Source: Staphylococcus argensis
Lineage (GTDB): Bacteria; Bacillota; Bacilli; Staphylococcales; Staphylococcaceae
NCBI RefSeq assembly: GCF_002902305.1
Contig: NZ_PPPX01000004.1
Coordinates: 19,609-83,608, forward strand
Reading direction: 5' to 3'
DNA: 64,000 nucleotides
This document shows positions 60,272 through 64,000 of the stretch, one piece after another; position 1 is the first letter of the stretch, and the number at the start of each line of letters is the position of its first letter. Below the pieces are notes generated by a model. The model had not been told where the DNA came from, ran no database searches, and was given only the letters and a program-made list of their open reading frames with translations. The position numbers were made by a program, and so were the translations under genes.

Positions 60272-60375
60272 TGCGGGAGCAAGACAGAAATCTACGATTT
60301 CGTTGTCTTGCTCCCGCAAGGTTGACTAGACTTCATAAAAGCGAAAGCCATTATGAAGTCAGACAGCTACTGCGT
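60272..60375. repeat. Staphylococcal intergenic repeat module, copy 1
   Basis: GCGGGAGCAAGAC and GTCTTGCTCCCGC (60273-60318) make a strong hairpin around CAGAAATCTACGATTTCG. A second stem GACTTCATAA / TTATGAAGTC (60329-60360) follows, then CAGCTACTGCGTA. The same modules recur three more times to 61000. Confidence 0.8.
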
Positions 60376-60431
60376 AATTGCTTACTTAGAACAAATAGTA
60401 TTCAAACTTATGTCTTCAACGGTACTGAAAT

Positions 60432-60536
60432 AATGAGACAGAAATCTATGATTTCGTCGTCTTGCCCCCACAAGGACGACTAGTGTTCGAAACTGCGTAA
60501 GCAATTTCGAATTCAGTCGTCTACTGCGCTAATGTC
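60432..60536. repeat. Intergenic repeat module, copy 2
   Basis: GAGACAGAAATCTATGATTT starts the same module; the second stem here uses TTCGAAA / TTTCGAA instead of copy 1's GACTTCATAA, and it ends GTCTACTGCGC. Confidence 0.75.
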
Positions 60537-60645
60537 TACTTAAAAGTAATAGCGAAGGTCTATAATATTATTTGATAATCATACAATAGACAGAGTCTGG
60601 GACAAAATTAAAACTTATTAATTTTCAATGTTAAAACTCTCGCTT

Positions 60646-60751
60646 GCTTGGGAGAAAGACAGAAATCTATGATTTCGTGGTCTTTCCCCCGAAAAGATGG
60701 CTAGAGTTCGAGAAAGCGTTAGCTATCTCGAATTCAGACAGCTACTGCGTA
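60646..60751. repeat. Intergenic repeat module, copy 3, nested in element B
   Basis: GGGAGAAAGACAGAAATC pairs with GGTCTTTCCCCC, followed by a TTCGAGA / TCTCGAA stem and CAGCTACTGCGTA. It lies entirely inside the element at 60621-60849. Confidence 0.75.
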
Positions 60752-60822
60752 GGACCACACTCAACTAATTCTTTTCGCTCAAAGAGCTCTAAGAATGGAT
60801 TTTCGTTGTGGTCTAGTTCCAT
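60742..60822 (-). CDS. Possible repeat-encoded peptide, copy B (26 aa)
   Basis: Reads MELDHNENPFLELFERKELV then ECGPTQ, the same frame as 347-445. The inserted module changes the C-terminus after ECGP and supplies the stop codon. Translation is unproven. Confidence 0.25.
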   Translation of the reverse strand: MELDHNENPFLELFERKELVECGPTQ

Positions 60823-60911
60823 CAAGCGTCTCGATTACACATTGAAAATTTACTCAAAAATTTAGTTTAAGCTTGCTTTTGATTTATCTAAGAAGTTAAT
60901 TCGCATTAATG

Positions 60912-61000
60912 TTCCAGTCTCGTCGTCTTGCTCCCGCATGGACGACTAGACTTCATAAAAGCGAAAGCCATTATGAAGTCAGTCATCCCTCGCGCAAGTA
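60912..61000. repeat. Intergenic repeat module, copy 4 (left half missing)
   Basis: CGTCGTCTTGCTCCCGCATG, then the GACTTCATAA / TTATGAAGTC stem shared with copy 1. The left arm (GCGGGAGCAAGAC) is absent. Confidence 0.7.
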
Positions 61001-61064
61001 AAGTTACGAAGAGCTCGAACGAACGTCACATCATCGTAAAAATAATTCCAATACCAATAAACAA

Positions 61065-61108
61065 GCACTAAGATGCATTCTCTGAGAGATACACATCTTA
61101 GTGCTTTT
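61065..61108. terminator. Terminator downstream of ftnA
   Basis: GCACTAAGATG ... CATCTTAGTGC, with TTTTG on the plus strand and TTGTTT on the minus strand. Confidence 0.7.
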
Positions 61109-61158
61109 GTTCAATTAAATTATAGATAATCCTTGTGAATAGAATTAAATTGACTTAA

Positions 61159-61659
61159 TTATTCTTCATCGAAAGAACGTTCAGCAAGTTCTTTTTCGAA
61201 TAAGTATAATGTATTGCAGTCATCACCGATACGTTTGAGGTAATCGATATGTGTTTCGAACATTGATTCTTCTTCAACTTGCTCATCTAAGAACCAGTTT
61301 AAGAATGAAATTGTAGCGTAGTCTTTCGCTTCATTTGCAATATCAGATAAGTTGTAGAAACGACGCGTTACATCTTGTTCTTGAGCTAAACCGTCTTCGA
61401 ATGTTTCAAGGATGCTGTTGAATTCTGCTTTAGGTGCTGAAAGTGCACTGAAGACAGCGTGTTCGCCACGGTCGTTAATGTAATCATAAATTTTCTTACC
61501 GTGGAATCGTTCTTCTTTCGCTTGTTGAATGTAGAAGTTTGCAAAACCTTCGTATGATTCCTTGTCACAGTAAGCAGCCATAGCCATGTATGCGTGTGCT
61601 GCATAGTATTCGTGGTTCATTTGTTCATTTAATGCATCTAATAACTTTTTATCTAACAT
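61159..61659 (-). CDS. ftnA: Bacterial non-haem ferritin
   Basis: 166 aa. Four-helix ferritin with ferroxidase ligands in [19 protein letters not shown] (Glu), [15 protein letters not shown] (ExxH) and [12 protein letters not shown]. It oxidises and stores iron in a 24-mer shell. GGAGGATACAATT precedes the ATG. Upstream PerR-like and Fur-like boxes fit the peroxide and iron control known for S. aureus ftnA. Confidence 0.95.
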   Translation of the reverse strand: MLDKKLLDALNEQMNHEYYAAHAYMAMAAYCDKESYEGFANFYIQQAKEERFHGKKIYDYINDRGEHAVFSALSAPKAEFNSILETFEDGLAQEQDVTRRFYNLSDIANEAKDYATISFLNWFLDEQVEEESMFETHIDYLKRIGDDCNTLYLFEKELAERSFDEE

Positions 61660-61718
61660 AATTGTATCCTCCCTTTAGTTGTTAAGTGTAGTATAACATG
61701 TCTATTCTCAATTGCAAA

Positions 61719-61733
61719 TTAAAATAATTCTAA
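61719..61733. promoter_or_regulatory. PerR box
   Basis: TTAAAATAATTCTAA matches the PerR consensus TTAWAATNATTWTAA at all but one position, 60 bases before the ftnA start. Confidence 0.7.
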
Positions 61734-61738
61734 TCTGA

Positions 61739-61757
61739 GAGAATGAAAATCATTTTT
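61739..61757. promoter_or_regulatory. Fur-like box between ftnA and murT
   Basis: GAGAATGAAAATCATTTTT, with core AATGA-AAA-TCATT, resembles the 19-bp Fur box; it could act on either divergent gene. Confidence 0.5.
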
Positions 61758-61826
61758 AATTGAGAATGGTTTGGAAAGATAGTCGCTCGTGTTATAATAT
61801 TTGAGTGATATAAGAGGAGGAAGAAC

Positions 61827-63143
61827 ATGAGACAATGGACGGCAACCCACTTGGCAAAGCTTGCACGTATGGCAAGTAAGATGGCTGGAAAGAAGGGTAC
61901 GGATTTACCCGGCCAAGTCGCACGTCGAGTGGATAAAAATATATTAAGAAATTTAGCGCAAGAAGTAGATGAGATTGTATTTATCAGTGGAACAAATGGT
62001 AAAACGACGACTTCTAATCTCATCGGTCATACACTAAGAGCAAATCATATTGATATTGTACATAATAATGAAGGTGCCAACATGGCAGCTGGTATCACCT
62101 CAGCCTTTATCCTTCAGAGTAAACCAGAAACAAAGATTGCTGTAATAGAAATTGATGAAGGCTCTATTCCTCGTGTGATGAAAGAAGTTACTCCTACTAT
62201 GATGGTCTTTACGAACTTCTTCAGAGACCAAATGGATCGTTTCGGTGAAATTGATATTATGGTAGAGAATATTGCTCGTGCGATCAGTAATAAAGGGATT
62301 AAAATGTTGCTTAATGCAGATGATCCATTCGTGAGTCGTTTGAAAATAGCGAGCGATGACCGTGTCTATTACGGTATAGCTAAGCATGCGCATGATTTCG
62401 AGCAAAGCACGATGAATGAAAGTAAGTATTGTCCAAATTGTGGTCGTTTACTTACATATGACTACGTGCACTATAATCAGATTGGACATTATCACTGCGA
62501 ATGTGGCTTTAAGCGTGAGCATCCTAAATATGAAATTTCAAACTTTGAGACGACACCATTTTTAAATATCAAAGTCGATGGACGATATTTAGATATGAAG
62601 ATTGCTGGAGACTTTAATGCTTACAACGCACTTGCAGCTTACACTGTGCTACGTGAGCTAGGACTTAATCACGAATCCATTCAGAAAGGGTTCGAAACGT
62701 ATACTTCTGACAACGGTCGTATGCAATACTTCAAGTCTGGTGCGAAAGAAGCGATGATTAACTTGGCTAAAAACCCTGCAGGTATGAACGCGAGTCTGTC
62801 AGTAGGTGAGCAGTTGGAACATAAGAAAGTCTATGTCATTAGCTTGAATGACAATGCTGCTGACGGCCGAGATACATCTTGGATTTATGACGCGGATTTC
62901 GAGAAGTTACAGGAACAAGATATTGAAGCCATCATCGTGACGGGGACTCGTGCTGAAGAATTACAGTTACGTTTAAAACTCGCAGAAATTGATGTGCCTG
63001 TAAGCGTTGAGAAAGATATTTACAAAGCGACAGTGTTAACGATGAAATATCCAAGTTATACAGTTGCGGTGCCGAACTATACATCTCTGGCTCCAATGTT
63101 AGAGCAATTAAATCGCTCATTTGAGGAGGAAACGAAGTCATGA
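61827..63143 (+). CDS. murT: Lipid II isoglutaminyl synthase, MurT subunit
   Basis: 438 aa. Mur-ligase ATP site [15 protein letters not shown] at about residue 52, a four-Cys zinc ribbon inserted in the middle domain ([12 protein letters not shown] ... HCECGF), and a C-terminal DUF1727 domain with [12 protein letters not shown]. With GatD it amidates the D-Glu of lipid II, needed for cross-linking in staphylococci. AGAGGAGGAAGAAC precedes the ATG; the stop overlaps gatD by four bases. Confidence 0.96.
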   Translation: MRQWTATHLAKLARMASKMAGKKGTDLPGQVARRVDKNILRNLAQEVDEIVFISGTNGKTTTSNLIGHTLRANHIDIVHNNEGANMAAGITSAFILQSKPETKIAVIEIDEGSIPRVMKEVTPTMMVFTNFFRDQMDRFGEIDIMVENIARAISNKGIKMLLNADDPFVSRLKIASDDRVYYGIAKHAHDFEQSTMNESKYCPNCGRLLTYDYVHYNQIGHYHCECGFKREHPKYEISNFETTPFLNIKVDGRYLDMKIAGDFNAYNALAAYTVLRELGLNHESIQKGFETYTSDNGRMQYFKSGAKEAMINLAKNPAGMNASLSVGEQLEHKKVYVISLNDNAADGRDTSWIYDADFEKLQEQDIEAIIVTGTRAEELQLRLKLAEIDVPVSVEKDIYKATVLTMKYPSYTVAVPNYTSLAPMLEQLNRSFEEETKS

Positions 63144-63862
63144 ACGAACTGACTGTATACCACTTTATGCCAGATAAATTAAATCTTTACAGTGATATCG
63201 GGAATATCATTGCTCTTAAACAACGTGCGAAATGGCGTAATATTAAATTGAATGTGGTCGATATCAATGAAACTGAAGGCGTGACGTTAGACGAGTGTGA
63301 TATCTTCTTTATCGGTGGAGGCAGTGATCGTGAACAATCACTCGCTACAGCTGAGCTGAGCAAGATTAAAGATACGTTGAAAGCCGCTATTGAGGATGGT
63401 ATGCCGGGGCTCACTGTTTGTGGTGGTTATCAATTCCTTGGTACGAAATACATCACTCCTGACGGGAAAGAACTTGAGGGTCTGGGTATCCTCGATTTCT
63501 ATACGACGTCACAGAAAGAGCGTCTGACCGGTGATATTGTAATTGAGAGTGAAACCTTTGGCACGATTGTAGGTTTTGAGAATCACGGTGGACGTACACA
63601 TCATGACTTCGGCACGTTAGGTCATGTGACGCATGGTTATGGTAATAATGATACGGATAAAAAAGAGGGTATTCATTATAAGAATTTATTAGGTACTTAT
63701 CTACACGGACCTATTTTACCGAAAAACCATGAGCTTACAGACTATTTATTAGAAAAAGCATGTGAGCGTAAGGGTATTCCATTCGAGCCACGTGAATTAG
63801 ATAATACAGAAGAAGAAGCGGCGAAACGGGTCATCGTTGACCGTGTGAAGAAAAGTAAATAA
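63140..63862 (+). CDS. gatD: Lipid II isoglutaminyl synthase, glutaminase subunit GatD
   Basis: 240 aa, class I (cobyric-acid-synthase-like) glutaminase. Nucleophile Cys in [15 protein letters not shown] (about residue 94) and the catalytic His in [15 protein letters not shown]. It supplies ammonia to MurT; the ATGA overlap fits a fixed two-subunit enzyme. Confidence 0.96.
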   Translation: MNELTVYHFMPDKLNLYSDIGNIIALKQRAKWRNIKLNVVDINETEGVTLDECDIFFIGGGSDREQSLATAELSKIKDTLKAAIEDGMPGLTVCGGYQFLGTKYITPDGKELEGLGILDFYTTSQKERLTGDIVIESETFGTIVGFENHGGRTHHDFGTLGHVTHGYGNNDTDKKEGIHYKNLLGTYLHGPILPKNHELTDYLLEKACERKGIPFEPRELDNTEEEAAKRVIVDRVKKSK

Positions 63863-63868
63863 TAGCTG

Positions 63869-63913
63869 AAAAGTGGGGCTGACTACATTGTGAAGTTCAG
63901 TCCCACTTTTCTT
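63869..63913 (+). terminator. murT-gatD terminator
   Basis: AAAAGTGGGGCTGA pairs with TTCAGTCCCACTTTT, followed by CTTCTT. The last 85 bases of the window hold nothing I can call. Confidence 0.9.
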
Positions 63914-64000
63914 CTTAAATTTATAGTAGCTCTATTTACTCTTATTCTAAACACGATTTTATAGAAAAAAGTCTATCCTTACTTTGCATACCGTCCATCG

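Larger units (their letters stand above)
60621..60849 (-). repeat. Inverted-repeat-bounded element, copy B, split by another repeat
   Basis: Ends ATTTTCAATGT (60621-60631) and ACATTGAAAAT (60839-60849) match copy A at 320-449, in reverse orientation. Between CTCGCTTG and GGACCACAC, where copy A has only a few bases, sits about 105 bases of the other intergenic repeat module (60646-60751). Confidence 0.8.

Overview
The window is a low-GC Firmicute chromosome segment, almost certainly from a coagulase-negative Staphylococcus. The evidence is an agr quorum-sensing locus with RNAIII and delta-hemolysin, sdrH, mroQ, groESL, a phenol-soluble-modulin exporter (pmt), bacterial NO synthase, and a purB-yerC-pcrBA-ligA-camS-gatCAB-dgkB-rlmD-dinB-ftnA-murT-gatD order that follows S. 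aureus closely. The species cannot be fixed from the sequence. The predicted autoinducing-peptide ring (CGAYI) is not one I can assign to a named species. No rRNA, tRNA, CRISPR array, prophage or insertion sequence was seen.

Layout. 1-3,920: start of an ABC-F gene, an intergenic repeat with a tiny ORF, the redox repressor rex, a zinc-ribbon membrane protein and a TsuA/TsuB-type thiosulfate uptake pair. 4,069-7,621: sucrose genes scrR, scrB, scrK. 7,687-11,143: agrBDCA on the minus strand, diverging from RNAIII/hld. 11,196-17,482: nitrilase-family hydrolase, a very large SdrH, mroQ, then groES-groEL with CtsR and CIRCE sites. 17,900-20,950: small variable genes (DUF1433-like, a lipoprotein, a DinB-family protein, an aminotransferase). 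21,030-21,360: a compact Fst/par-like type I toxin-antitoxin locus with a perfect LexA box. 21,966-26,274: pmtRAB(B')CD with a second PmtB-like gene. 26,469-31,284: DUF1700/DUF4097 pair, C45 hydrolase, small peptide, SOS-boxed YolD-like gene, lactonase. 31,437-39,515: aldehyde dehydrogenase, ppaC, pncA, a beta-helix protein, nos, pncB, nadE, with NAD salvage clustered. 39,606-58,384: conserved housekeeping block, with a BceAB-type ABC transporter between camS and gatC. 58,538-63,862: dinB, an exonuclease, a nested array of intergenic repeats, ftnA with PerR/Fur-like sites, and murT-gatD.

Functional links. AgrB and MroQ both bear on AIP maturation. AgrA controls RNAIII/hld and, in studied species, the PSM peptides that Pmt exports, so quorum sensing, processing and export lie within about 18 kb. 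PncA, PncB and NadE form the nicotinamide-to-NAD route. GatCAB, MurT/GatD, LigA/PcrA and DinB are core translation, wall and DNA functions. Two perfect LexA-type boxes (type I toxin and YolD-like gene) suggest an SOS layer.

Most noteworthy: the SOS-boxed Fst-like toxin with an antisense RNA that repeats the toxin's ribosome-binding region; the 130-bp inverted-repeat-bounded element encoding MELDHNENPF..., present intact near rex and split by another repeat near 60.7 kb; the pmtB duplication; and the AgrD variant. Genes were identified by reading translations and from memory of families. No database search was run.
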